Positions 24,886-32,659 of a stretch of 64,000 bases of DNA are shown piece by piece. The position numbers and the translations under genes are program-made. This DNA comes from Bacteroidota bacterium (GTDB taxonomy: Bacteria; Bacteroidota; Bacteroidia; Flavobacteriales; Weeksellaceae), in NCBI GenBank assembly GCA_023461035.1, contig JAEWOD010000002.1:123552-187551 (forward strand). Reading direction: 5' to 3'. Numbering within the stretch: the stretch's first letter is position 1; each line of letters starts with the position of its first letter. The notes beneath the pieces were generated by a model that worked only from the letters and a program-made list of their open reading frames with translations, was not told the origin of the DNA and did not search any database.

Positions 24886-24940
24886 TTTTACTTTTTACTT
24901 TTTACTTTTTACTTTTTACTTTTCACTTTCTACTTCTTAC
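24886..24940. repeat. Eight tandem TTTTTAC heptamers between rplW and rplB
   Basis: After a first shortened unit, four exact TTTTTAC heptamers (24892-24919) are followed by TTTTCAC, TTTCTAC and TTCTTAC. This array has the same period as the neighbouring TAATTAG array, but a different sequence. In the mRNA it reads as GUAAAAA units. Confidence 0.85.
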
Positions 24941-24955
24941 GATTATACATTTTTA

Positions 24956-25240
24956 TTAACTAAACAAATCTATTTCTTGTCCTTCTGCTACGTGAATGAT
25001 TGCTTTCTTCAGCTTATTGGTTTTCCCAACTTGAAGTCCGGTTTTGGTATAACGGGACTTAATTTGAGGAGCTGAAATCATCGTACTCACTTTTGTAACA
25101 TTTACGCCATAAGCTTTTTCAACTGCTTCTTTAATCTGCAATTTGTTTGCTTTTGGGTTGACATAAAACGAATACTGGCTCAATACCTCGCTTGTGTTTG
25201 TCGCCTTTTCTGAGATTACGGGTCTGATTAAAACTGACAT
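24956..25240 (-). CDS. rplW: 50S ribosomal protein L23
   Basis: A 94-residue L23, the main docking site for trigger factor at the tunnel exit. The opening LIRPVISEKAT and YSFYVNPKANKLQIKEAVEK are typical. It begins 10 bases after rplD. The 153 bases behind it carry heptamer arrays before rplB. Confidence 0.96.
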   Translation of the reverse strand: MSVLIRPVISEKATNTSEVLSQYSFYVNPKANKLQIKEAVEKAYGVNVTKVSTMISAPQIKSRYTKTGLQVGKTNKLKKAIIHVAEGQEIDLFS

Positions 25241-25250
25241 ATCTTTCGTT

Positions 25251-25880
25251 TTATTTACTTAAATTTTCTTGAACTTCTGCCAAAGAACCTTCTAAGAAAA
25301 CAACTTCAGATGCATTGATCAAATCATATACATTTAATTCTGAATTGTTTACTACTTTGGTTTTTTGCAAATTACGGGAAGACAAATAAACGTTTTCATT
25401 TGCTCCGCCTAACACAAAAAGCGATTTTTTGGTATCCAAACCTAATGCTTTCAACACTTCGATAAAATCTTTGGTTTTTGGAGCTTCAAAATTGAAGTCT
25501 TCCAAAACTTTGATTTCATTGTCTTTCAATTTTTGGCTTAGAACTGATCTTTTAGCCAATCTTTTCTGCGCTTTGTTCAATTTGAAATCGTAATTTCTCG
25601 GTCTTGGACCAAAAACTCTACCTCCTCCTCTGAAAACAGGTGATTTTGCAGAACCTGCACGAGCTGTACCAGTTCCTTTCTGTTTCTTGATTTTACGGGT
25701 AGATTTTGCGATTTCAGCGCGCTCTTTTGCTTTATGTGTACCTTGACGTTGTGCGGCCAAGTATTGTTTCACTTCCAAATAAACAGTATGCTCACTTGGT
25801 TCAATCCCAAAGATCGAATCGTCCAAAGAAACTTTCTTTCCGGTTTCTTTTCCTTTGATGTTTAATACTGCTACTTCCAT
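25251..25880 (-). CDS. rplD: 50S ribosomal protein L4
   Basis: A 209-residue L4. The long loop that lines the exit tunnel is present (KKQKGTGTARAGSAKSPVFR, about residues 67-86), as is the globular part ending in VVFLEGSLAEVQENLSK. In E. coli L4 also represses its own operon; no equivalent leader could be identified here. It overlaps the rplC stop by 10 bases. Confidence 0.98.
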   Translation of the reverse strand: MEVAVLNIKGKETGKKVSLDDSIFGIEPSEHTVYLEVKQYLAAQRQGTHKAKERAEIAKSTRKIKKQKGTGTARAGSAKSPVFRGGGRVFGPRPRNYDFKLNKAQKRLAKRSVLSQKLKDNEIKVLEDFNFEAPKTKDFIEVLKALGLDTKKSLFVLGGANENVYLSSRNLQKTKVVNNSELNVYDLINASEVVFLEGSLAEVQENLSK

Positions 25881-26497
25881 CTTCTGATAATTACGTATGA
25901 ATTTTTAGGACCCGGAATCGCACCTTTTACAATCAAAAGATTTTGTTCGTTATCCACTTTTACTACATTCAAATTTTGAACGGTAACATTTTTACCTCCC
26001 ATTCTTCCAGCCATACGCATACCTTTGAATACACGTGATGGGTCAGATCCCGCTCCGATGGACCCCGGTGCTCTTAAACGGTTGTGCTGACCATGTGTAG
26101 CCTGACCAACTCCGCCAAATCCGTGGCGTTTCACAACCCCTTGGAATCCTTTACCTTTGGAAACTCCGGTAATGTCAACATATTCGCCTTCGGCAAATAA
26201 CTCAACCGTTACTTCTTTTCCTAATTCCAATTCATCTACGAAATCTCCGTAGAATTCCACCAATTTACGTTTTGGCGTAGTTCCCGCTTTTTTGAAATGT
26301 CCTTTCAAAGCCGCAGAAGTGTTCTTCTCTTTTGCGTCATCGAAACCAAGCTGAACGGATTTGTATCCGTCTTTCTCCTCGGTTCTGACCTGTGTTACGA
26401 CGCAGGGACCGGCTTGGATGATGGTACACGGGATGTTTTTCCCGTTCTCATCGAACAAGCTCGTCATGGCAATTTTCTTTCCAATGATTCCTGACAT
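25871..26497 (-). CDS. rplC: 50S ribosomal protein L3
   Basis: A 208-residue L3, an early-assembly protein reaching to the peptidyl-transferase centre. GKGFQGVVKRHGFGG, the ATHGQHN stretch with the Gln that PrmB methylates in other bacteria, and RAPGSIGAGSDPSRVFKGM are intact. In most bacteria rpsJ is directly upstream. Here rpsJ lies 6.5 kb away and rplC is the first gene of its transcript, driven by a promoter at 26595-26625. Confidence 0.98.
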   Translation of the reverse strand: MSGIIGKKIAMTSLFDENGKNIPCTIIQAGPCVVTQVRTEEKDGYKSVQLGFDDAKEKNTSAALKGHFKKAGTTPKRKLVEFYGDFVDELELGKEVTVELFAEGEYVDITGVSKGKGFQGVVKRHGFGGVGQATHGQHNRLRAPGSIGAGSDPSRVFKGMRMAGRMGGKNVTVQNLNVVKVDNEQNLLIVKGAIPGPKNSYVIIRRWK

Positions 26498-26594
26498 TTT
26501 TTACTAATTTAATTTTTTAATTTCCTTGTCTTTATAAGGGTTTCAGGTTAACTATCTGTGAAATAGGCACAATTCACCCCTAAAAAAGAGTGTG

Positions 26595-26625
26595 CAAATG
26601 TAGGAATTTATTTATACAACACAAA
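26595..26625 (-). promoter_or_regulatory. Promoter of the rplC-rpsN ribosomal operon
   Basis: On the minus strand TTTG (26625-26622), exactly 19 bases, then TACATTTG (26602-26595). This matches the Bacteroidota -33/-7 consensus completely. Transcription would start near 26588, leaving a leader of about 90 bases before the rplC ATG. Confidence 0.75.
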
Positions 26626-26730
26626 TTTTATGTAAGTATTTTTCAGAGAAGTTTTTAAGGAATTTTGAATTGGATCTGAATGAAATTACAAAGGATTGAT
26701 TTTCAGGTGGTTTTTAGTTGTTTTTTAGGC

Positions 26731-26786
26731 ACGGATTGCAAATCCGCGCTATCGGGTTGCAGATTCGCGCAATCGGGTATCGGGTA
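26731..26786. repeat. REP-like element (CGGATT-GCA-AATCCG and related dyads)
   Basis: A GC-rich island in AT-rich DNA: hairpin CGGATTGCAAATCCG at 26732-26746, then GCGC, TATCGGGTTGCAGATTCGCGC and two ATCGGGT copies. The two halves (GGATTGCAAATCCGCGC and GGTTGCAGATTCGCGC) are similar to each other. It resembles the REP-type repeats mobilised by REP-associated tyrosine transposases; none is encoded in the window. The 390 bases between rplC and the lipoprotein gene hold this and the rplC promoter, and nothing else obvious. Confidence 0.5.
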
Positions 26787-26887
26787 ATTTGATTTTCAAT
26801 GTTTTTTAACTTTTAAATTAGTTAAGGTGGAAATTAATTTTTCATTTTAGTAGTTTATTATGAAATTTGGAATACAAATAACTAATT

Positions 26888-27547
26888 ATGAATAAAATTA
26901 GTGTCTTAATCCTAACTATAATTTTCTTTTCCTGCAAACCCAAATTTGAGGAGAAAAGATTTAGTGAAAACTTCAAAAATTCAGGTTTTAAATTTGTTTC
27001 TACTCTTAATTTATCTGACAGTAGCTTTTGCGAGAACTTCTATATAAATGACGATTATACATATTCCAAACAAGTTGATTATTGTAAAAAACCCTACAAA
27101 TTTCAAATCGGAAGATGGGTTGATATAAATGATTCTACTACCCTTACTCCTATAAATATTAATCAATTCAATTTCTTTCTCGATTACAACCTTGCAACTG
27201 TCAGTTATGATACTAAATATCAAACAATCGAAATATTGGATAAAGCCGGAAAAAACTGCAAGAACATTTCATTAAAACTGATAGGAAAGAACACAATTTC
27301 TGAGAAAAAGATAATCAATGGCAAAATTCAGATTCCGAAAAAAGAGTATGACTCTATTTCATTCCCTATTTTGGAAGAGTTAAGTAATAAGAAGCATACA
27401 TTACGAATCCCTGAAAAATTTAATTCATTAAAAATCATTTTGGATATTAATTCTGAAATATTCGAACAAGATGAATTTGAATTTGATTTAACCAATGATC
27501 AATTTGTTTTATTCTCATCCTCGGAAAACTTTTTCCAAAAGAAATGA
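26888..27547 (+). CDS. Putative lipoprotein of unknown function
   Basis: A 219-residue protein with a lipoprotein signal peptide: MNKISVLILTIIFFSCKPK, where the Cys at residue 16 would be lipidated. No family is recognised. The rest is rich in Lys, Asn, Ser and Phe, with short beta-like segments (IGRWVDINDSTTLTPIN). It is distinctly AT-rich compared with the ribosomal genes next to it, which suggests recent acquisition. It lies at the left edge of the block that separates rpsJ from rplC, and repeat elements flank it on both sides (26731-26786 and 27563-27683). Confidence 0.6.
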   Translation: MNKISVLILTIIFFSCKPKFEEKRFSENFKNSGFKFVSTLNLSDSSFCENFYINDDYTYSKQVDYCKKPYKFQIGRWVDINDSTTLTPININQFNFFLDYNLATVSYDTKYQTIEILDKAGKNCKNISLKLIGKNTISEKKIINGKIQIPKKEYDSISFPILEELSNKKHTLRIPEKFNSLKIILDINSEIFEQDEFEFDLTNDQFVLFSSSENFFQKK

Positions 27548-27562
27548 CCAACAAAAAACCAT

Positions 27563-27605
27563 GTCACCCGATATCGGATTTGCTCCCGAAGCATCGGGAC
27601 GTGAC
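27563..27605. repeat. Inverted repeat GTCACCCGAT...ATCGGGACGTGAC
   Basis: Outer arms GTCAC-CCGAT and ATCGG-GACGTGAC enclose CCGATATCGG and TCCCGA/ATCGGGA sub-dyads. It abuts the second element at 27609, so the two form a composite of about 120 bases between the lipoprotein gene and higA. Confidence 0.55.
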
Positions 27606-27608
27606 CAT

Positions 27609-27683
27609 GTCATTGCAAATGCAGCACAGCGGAATGAAGCAATCTCAAAATATTCGTAAGATTGCTCGTGCCTCGCAATGACG
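27609..27683. repeat. MITE-like element with GTCATTGC/GCAATGAC termini
   Basis: A 75-base inverted repeat. It starts GTCATTGC and ends GCAATGAC, with inner arms GCAATCT and AGATTGC around an AT-rich loop. Elements of this form (CATTGCGAGG...GAAGCAATCT) are known to me as dispersed repeats in Bacteroidota and related genomes. There is no coding capacity. Confidence 0.65.
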
Positions 27684-27725
27684 ATTCGATTACAAAAAGA
27701 CCCACCCTTTTGAGGCGGATTTACA

Positions 27726-28085
27726 TTAATACTCCTGAATCAAAACCTCCGCAGGAATATTCAACTTATCATTCAATTTACGAATCATCGCCAAGCTTAG
27801 TTTCCTTTTTCCGGAAAGAATTTCAGATTTACGAGAACGCGCACCCAAGATTTTAGTCAATTCACTTTCCGATAAATTCATTTGGTCTAAACGAAATTTA
27901 ATTGCTTCCAAAGGATTGGGTTTGGAAATAGGATGAATTTCGTTTTCATATTCTTTTACCAAAATCGATAAAATTTCCAATTCGTCAGAATCTTTGGAAT
28001 CTGGCTGAATATCTTTCTGCATCAATTCGTAAACTCTTTTAAGCATTTCCTCGTATTGCTGCTCATTTTTTATGGGTCTTAACAT
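27726..28085 (-). CDS. higA: HigA-type antitoxin with helix-turn-helix
   Basis: A 119-residue antitoxin of the HigBA type II system. The N-terminal half is helical and probably binds the toxin. The C-terminal half (about 60-119) is an Xre-like helix-turn-helix with LSESELTKILGARSRKSEIL and GKRKLSLAMIRKLNDKL. It overlaps the toxin gene by 23 bases, with the toxin first, which is the usual HigBA order. It should neutralise HigB and repress the shared promoter at 28384-28416. Confidence 0.82.
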   Translation of the reverse strand: MLRPIKNEQQYEEMLKRVYELMQKDIQPDSKDSDELEILSILVKEYENEIHPISKPNPLEAIKFRLDQMNLSESELTKILGARSRKSEILSGKRKLSLAMIRKLNDKLNIPAEVLIQEY

Positions 28086-28380
28086 AACTTATTTCTTTAG
28101 CATCAATTTTGTCATATTCTTTATGCGTTCCAAACCAAACTACAAAAACGATTTTGAGTCGGTATTCTATATCAACAATCAATCGATACGTATTTCCATG
28201 AATGTTGAAAACAACTCTTTTATCGCTCAAAATCGAAGCATTTCCATAATGTGCTTTCAATTCATTTGGATTGTTCCATTCTGCAGATTCAACTTCTTCG
28301 TACCAGGAAAGCAATGTCTGCTCTGCTTGCGGAAATTCCTTCCAATAATCCTTCAAAGTTTTAACTGCAATTATCCGCAT
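28063..28380 (-). CDS. higB: HigB-type toxin (RelE-like mRNA interferase)
   Basis: A 105-residue RelE-superfamily toxin that should cleave mRNA on the ribosome. Seen are the N-terminal MRIIAVKTLKDYWKEFPQAEQTL, the strand RVVFNIHGNTYRLIVDIEYR with the basic residues typical of the active face, and VVWFGTHKEYDKID. A TTG at 28386 would add two residues; ATG at 28380 is preferred. A -7 box ends four bases upstream, so the transcript is probably leaderless. The pair lies in the block inserted between the two ribosomal segments. Confidence 0.85.
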   Translation of the reverse strand: MRIIAVKTLKDYWKEFPQAEQTLLSWYEEVESAEWNNPNELKAHYGNASILSDKRVVFNIHGNTYRLIVDIEYRLKIVFVVWFGTHKEYDKIDAKEISYVKTHKK

Positions 28381-28383
28381 GTA

Positions 28384-28416
28384 CAAATGTAAGGAATGTT
28401 ACCGAATTGGTTACAA
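28384..28416 (-). promoter_or_regulatory. higBA promoter with imperfect operator dyad
   Basis: On the minus strand TACATTTG (28391-28384) is a perfect -7 box. The dyad TGTTACC-GAATT-GGTTACA (28397-28415 on the plus strand, one mismatch) fills the spacer and touches a TTG at 28416-28414. The position fits autorepression by HigA. Confidence 0.55.
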
Positions 28417-28487
28417 TAATTTAAATTCTTTTGTGGGGTTATTCGATGAAGACAAATTCCTTAACAATCCCTTTTTTTATTATTTTG

Positions 28488-28495
28488 TAGTTTTG
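28488..28495 (+). promoter_or_regulatory. -7 element before the histidine kinase gene
   Basis: TAGTTTTG matches TAnnTTTG and lies 86 bases before the kinase ATG. No correctly spaced TTG was seen. Confidence 0.4.
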
Positions 28496-28581
28496 GATAG
28501 AAATTTGTGTAAAAATTTCTGACCACCAATCAAAACCTATAATCAAATCTTAAACTAAAAGTTCGCGTTTTAAATTGATTA

Positions 28582-30288
28582 ATGATTATTAAAACAAAAT
28601 ACAGACAGCCCATTCATTATTTATTGATCTCGTCGATCATTTTGATTCAGGTTATTATTTTGGTGTTTTTCTACAACGAATATTTCAATGAGAAAAAGCT
28701 GACTTCCATCGAAAATCAAATCAAAGAAACGCGTGTACTGAAAACTTTGACCGATGATTCCCGAAAAGAACTTTTAAGTGCGCAAAACAATCTTCAGAAA
28801 TTTGTGACCGACCAAGACAAAAAGTTTTTGGAAGCCTATTTTCAATCCTTGCGAAAATTATCGGAAAACATTGACAGCATCAATATTTATGGAAATACAG
28901 ATTCTGTCTTTAAAAATCCAATCAATACAAAAGATGAAATTTCCAAGTTGAAAGATTTTGATAATTTAATTGAATCAACTTATGAAGCTTCTCAAAAACC
29001 CGTCAATAAAAAAGAAGCGCCGAAAATCGAAAGAATCGAATTAAAAGACCGGCCGGCCGAATTGGTGGATGTGGAAGTTTACTATGTGACGGACAGTACG
29101 ACCAAAAAGAAGAGGTTCTTCCCAAGAATAGCAGATGCCATTCAGGGAAATGTAGATGTAAAGCGAGATACAGCGATTATCATCACGAAATATAATAATT
29201 CGATTGATACGGCAAAAGTGAAATCGGATTTTGATAGTACCGTAAATGTGATCAACGATCATTATCAAAAAGAAATAAAAAAGTTTGAGACGCATATTTC
29301 TACGGTTGATTCCAAAAACCGGAATCTCTACCAGAATTATGACAATTTGATTGTTCTAAGTAATGATTTGATGGGTGTTTACGACAATAAAGTTCAGGAC
29401 TTCAGTTCAGGTTTGGAAAAGGAATATGACGAACAAAATTCACTCAATAATAAAATTCGACGATATGCCGTGATGGGTTTGATGGTTTTAATGTTTTTCG
29501 TTTTGGCATTGCTGGTTTATACGACAAAACTGACTTTCCTTTACGAGAAAGAACTCAAAACAGCGAACCGAAAAATCAATGAAAACCTAAATTTCAAAAA
29601 CCGAATCATAGGGATGCTCAGTCACGAAGTGCGTGCGCCGCTGAAAATCATCAATATTTTTACAAAAAGAATTCGGAAGAAAACCGATGATGAAAATATA
29701 ATTGAATATTTAAAATCAATAGAATTTACAAATAATTCACTTTTGATTCAAGCCAATCAGGTTTTGGAATATGCCAAAAATCAAGAAAAAAAAGTTGAAC
29801 TTCATCAAACAAAATTTAATTTAAAAGAAGAAGTTGGTTCCATTTTGAAAATGTTTGAACCCTATATAGAATCCAGGAATAATGAACTTTTTATTCAAAA
29901 TGATATTCCTTCAGAAACTATGGTTTGCGCCGACCGGATTAAAATTCATCAATTGTTCATCAATCTTTTGGGCAATGCCAATAAATTTACCGAAAACGGA
30001 AAAATAGAAGTGCTCACGCATACCACAATTGAAAATGAAAAGACCATAAAACTTCATGTAACGATAGCCGATTCCGGAATCGGCATTTCGAAATCGGATC
30101 TTGACAAAATATTTGAACCTTATTTCCAAGGAATTGTTTCAACTGAAATTAATAATTTGGGAGCCGGTTTGGGACTGAGTTTGTGTAAAGAAATCGTACA
30201 AATCTTTAGCGGAAAAATTTCCGCCTTTAGCACGCCCGGAAAAGGAACAAATCTTATTTTTGAAATCAAATTGAATCTAACAGAATGA
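28582..30288 (+). CDS. Membrane sensor histidine kinase with large extracytoplasmic helical domain
   Basis: A 568-residue kinase. It is anchored by helices at about residues 13-33 and 296-318, which enclose a roughly 260-residue, mostly helical, charged sensor region with no recognised fold. HisKA follows with H348 in MLSHEVRAPLKI, then HATPase with N box NANKFTENG, DSGIGISKSD, PYFQG and GAGLGLSL. It overlaps the response-regulator gene by 4 bases. The signal is unknown. Its target is probably the glycan synthase gene just downstream, since a paired palindrome stands between regulator and synthase. It lies in the block that splits the ribosomal cluster. Confidence 0.88.
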   Translation: MIIKTKYRQPIHYLLISSIILIQVIILVFFYNEYFNEKKLTSIENQIKETRVLKTLTDDSRKELLSAQNNLQKFVTDQDKKFLEAYFQSLRKLSENIDSINIYGNTDSVFKNPINTKDEISKLKDFDNLIESTYEASQKPVNKKEAPKIERIELKDRPAELVDVEVYYVTDSTTKKKRFFPRIADAIQGNVDVKRDTAIIITKYNNSIDTAKVKSDFDSTVNVINDHYQKEIKKFETHISTVDSKNRNLYQNYDNLIVLSNDLMGVYDNKVQDFSSGLEKEYDEQNSLNNKIRRYAVMGLMVLMFFVLALLVYTTKLTFLYEKELKTANRKINENLNFKNRIIGMLSHEVRAPLKIINIFTKRIRKKTDDENIIEYLKSIEFTNNSLLIQANQVLEYAKNQEKKVELHQTKFNLKEEVGSILKMFEPYIESRNNELFIQNDIPSETMVCADRIKIHQLFINLLGNANKFTENGKIEVLTHTTIENEKTIKLHVTIADSGIGISKSDLDKIFEPYFQGIVSTEINNLGAGLGLSLCKEIVQIFSGKISAFSTPGKGTNLIFEIKLNLTE

Positions 30289-30932
30289 ATCCATCCGAGA
30301 AGTCTTTAACATTTTTATTGGCAGACGACCATTCTATTGTACGCCAAGGCATGCAGTTGATGATTGAAGATTTGGTGGAAGATTTTGAAATTTATACTGC
30401 TTCGAGTTTACTTCAAGTCCGCAAACAAATTAAACTTCATCAATTTGACATTGCCATTTTAGATGCCGAACTTCAGGACGGAAATTGCATTTCGGTCATT
30501 CCTGAATTTAAATTGCTTCAGCCAGAAGTGAAAATCATGGTTTTTACGAGTTTCGAAGAAGAAAATTATTCGTTGAAATTTATCAACGCCGGCGCAGACG
30601 GTTTTTTGAGCAAATTAAGTGAAGAATCCGAAATCCAAAATGCGGTTTCAGAAATGATTGAAAATGGAAAATATTTCCCTCCTTTTACCAAAAAATTGAT
30701 GGAAGTTTCGGATCAGGAAAGAAATCTATTCAATCCTTTAAATCGTTTATCAGAGAGGGAATTGCAAATTGCCGAATTATACGCCAAGGGCTGTGGAAAT
30801 CTGGAAATTGCAAACATCCTGGATTTAAAACAAAATACCGTCAGCACTTTCAAAAAGCGGATTTTTGAAAAATTGAAAATCGAAACTTTGGTTGAACTCA
30901 TTGAGCTGATACGAACACATCACTCTCTCTAA
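30285..30932 (+). CDS. NarL/FixJ-family response regulator
   Basis: A 215-residue regulator. The receiver domain has acidic residues D14-D15 and the phospho-acceptor D60 in FDIAILDAELQDG. The LuxR-type helix-turn-helix near the C terminus reads LSERELQIAELYAKG and NTVSTFKKRIFEKL. Its start overlaps the kinase stop (ATGA), which gives translational coupling. NarL-type regulators bind palindromic heptamer pairs as dimers; the two TCGATAAAYATCGA palindromes 12 bases beyond its stop are candidates. Confidence 0.9.
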   Translation: MNPSEKSLTFLLADDHSIVRQGMQLMIEDLVEDFEIYTASSLLQVRKQIKLHQFDIAILDAELQDGNCISVIPEFKLLQPEVKIMVFTSFEEENYSLKFINAGADGFLSKLSEESEIQNAVSEMIENGKYFPPFTKKLMEVSDQERNLFNPLNRLSERELQIAELYAKGCGNLEIANILDLKQNTVSTFKKRIFEKLKIETLVELIELIRTHHSL

Positions 30933-30943
30933 ATCTCTCTTTG

Positions 30944-30979
30944 TCGATAAATATCGACAAGTTCTTCGATAAACATCGA
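30944..30979. promoter_or_regulatory. Two TCGATAAAYATCGA palindromes upstream of the GT2 synthase
   Basis: TCGATAAATATCGA at 30944-30957 and TCGATAAACATCGA at 30966-30979 are 22 bases apart, about two helical turns. The first extends to TTGTCGAT/ATCGACAA. No T run follows, so a terminator is unlikely. Their place between the regulator stop and the synthase start suggests a binding site for the adjacent response regulator. Confidence 0.6.
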
Positions 30980-31047
30980 GCCCAAATCGAAGAAATTGGC
31001 TCTATTTTCCCATTACTTTGCGATATAAGAATTAAACGAAGAAAGCA

Positions 31048-32436
31048 ATGGAAAAAAGCCTTTTACAAAAAACAGACTATACATCGACCTACAATAATGG
31101 GTTCGCTTTTTCAAAATTGAAAGATTTAAACAGACGGGATTTGGTAATATTGGCGGGTGTACTACTATTAATGATGAGTGCAATATTCGTTTTCACAAAT
31201 TTCCGTACTTATTTTGAAGAAATTCATTTTCAAAGAATGGAAACAGTTCCCGGACAGATTTTGGTTTATTCCTTATTGGGGCTTTTGGTTTTTCAGGTCT
31301 TGTTCCTGTTATACATTGGTTATTTATACATCAGATACAAACCCGTCGAATCGGTAAGCGATGATGCGCTTCCCACGTGTACGATCATCGTTCCGGCTTA
31401 TAACGAAGGTCGGTTGGTTTATGATACTTTAATGAGCATTTGGGCGAGTAATTATCCAAAAGAAAAAATGGAAATTATCACGATTGATGACGGAAGTAAA
31501 GATGATACCTGGTACTGGATTAACAAAGCAAACAGAGATTTAAATTTTGCATTGACCGTTTATCAGCAACCAAAAAACAGAGGAAAGCGTCATGCTTTGC
31601 ACAGAGGGTTCACAACCGGAACGGGAGATATTTTTATCACGATTGACAGTGATTCGGTTGTTGAAAAAAACACCGTAAGGAATCTGGTAAGCCCGTTTGT
31701 GGTAAACAAAAATTGTGGTGGTGTTGCCGGAAACGTAAAAGTCTTGAACAAAAAACAAGGAATTATTCCCAAAATGTTAAATGTAAGTTTCGTGTTCAGT
31801 TTTGAATTTGTGCGCGCCGCACAAAGCTCATTGGGATTTGTACTTTGTACACCGGGTGCTTTATCTGCTTACAAAAGAGAAGCCGTCATGCATTCATTAG
31901 ATGCTTGGATTGAACAAAAATTCATGGGGAACTATGCTACAATTGGTGAAGACCGTGCGATGACAAACTTGATTTTGAAACAAGGTTATGATGTTCAATT
32001 CCAGAAAAATGCAAATGTTTTGACCAATACGCCAACCGGGTTTAAAACGCTTCACAAAATGTTTACCCGTTGGGGACGTAGTAATGTTAGAGAAACTCTG
32101 GCCATGAATAGTTTTGTATTTAAAAACTTCAGAGAAAAGAATAAAGCCGGTGCACGTATCGTTTTCATCAACCAATGGTTGACCTTGCTTTTGGCTTTAC
32201 CGATGGTCGCTTTGATGTTGTATTTCTTTTTTACACATCCTTTTATTTATCTGACTTCAGCTTTAGTAGGAACTTTTATCTTCTCCAGTATTCAAATGTT
32301 GTTTTTCACCAAAAAATATAACTTCATAGAAGCGCTCTGGGCTTATCCGTACAGTGTTTTCTATATGTTTGCGCTATTTTGGATTTATCCATTTTCTATA
32401 TTGACTGTAAAAAATGGAGGCTGGCTAACCCGCTGA
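31048..32436 (+). CDS. Processive family-2 glycosyltransferase (membrane polysaccharide synthase)
   Basis: A 462-residue inner-membrane synthase of the chitin/hyaluronan/PNAG/cellulose-synthase type. Two helices (about 33-52 and 72-96) precede the catalytic domain; three or four follow at about 365-455 and would form the export channel. Catalytic motifs are IDDGS (147-151), the D-x-D pair at 200-202, and the ED base at 301-302 (GEDRAM). The usual Q-x-x-R-W motif appears as M338-F-T-R-W342, as in some hyaluronan-synthase-like proteins. The product, probably a beta-linked homopolymer, cannot be told. It follows a kinase/regulator pair and their likely operator, which suggests signal-controlled exopolysaccharide synthesis. 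Confidence 0.85.
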   Translation: MEKSLLQKTDYTSTYNNGFAFSKLKDLNRRDLVILAGVLLLMMSAIFVFTNFRTYFEEIHFQRMETVPGQILVYSLLGLLVFQVLFLLYIGYLYIRYKPVESVSDDALPTCTIIVPAYNEGRLVYDTLMSIWASNYPKEKMEIITIDDGSKDDTWYWINKANRDLNFALTVYQQPKNRGKRHALHRGFTTGTGDIFITIDSDSVVEKNTVRNLVSPFVVNKNCGGVAGNVKVLNKKQGIIPKMLNVSFVFSFEFVRAAQSSLGFVLCTPGALSAYKREAVMHSLDAWIEQKFMGNYATIGEDRAMTNLILKQGYDVQFQKNANVLTNTPTGFKTLHKMFTRWGRSNVRETLAMNSFVFKNFREKNKAGARIVFINQWLTLLLALPMVALMLYFFFTHPFIYLTSALVGTFIFSSIQMLFFTKKYNFIEALWAYPYSVFYMFALFWIYPFSILTVKNGGWLTR

Positions 32437-32478
32437 TGATAACGATAATTTCCCAATTATATATGTTGATTAATGAAG

Positions 32479-32513
32479 CAGCACCAATTCTTAGAATTAG
32501 GTGCTGTTTTTTT
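32479..32513 (+). terminator. Rho-independent terminator after the GT2 synthase
   Basis: CAGCACC-AATTC, loop TTA, GAATT-A-GGTGCTG: a 12-base stem with one bulge, followed by seven T. It lies 43 bases after the synthase stop. Confidence 0.8.
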
Positions 32514-32599
32514 ATTCAGTAAGAATGTTGAAGATATCATGAATGATTTAAGGAGATCACATCTACTTTATCACTTCTCAAAAAAATTTAATGTATTTA

Positions 32600-32648
32600 T
32601 TTACAACCAATTAACATCAATAATGTTTAATTGATGATCAGTTGTAAA
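32600..32648. repeat. Imperfect inverted repeat in the GT2-rpsJ gap
   Basis: TTTACAAC at 32601-32608 and GTTGTAAA at 32641-32648 flank an inner ATTAACAT/ATGTTTAAT dyad. The remaining gap, 32514-32916, has no convincing gene. It contains this structure, a CTTTGTG-type repeat and AT-rich filler. Confidence 0.45.
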
Positions 32649-32659
32649 AAAAATAAATA

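Noticed and set aside
24813..24940. Heptamer arrays considered as a CRISPR array
   Set aside because: Units are seven bases long with no spacers, and no cas gene is present.
27662..27856. A 64-codon open frame covering the MITE-like element
   Set aside because: It begins in the repeat and runs antisense into higA; its residues reflect the repeat, not a protein family.
30944..30979. Paired palindromes considered as the terminator of the response-regulator gene
   Set aside because: Stems are short, loops are AAAT/AAAC, and no T run follows either one.
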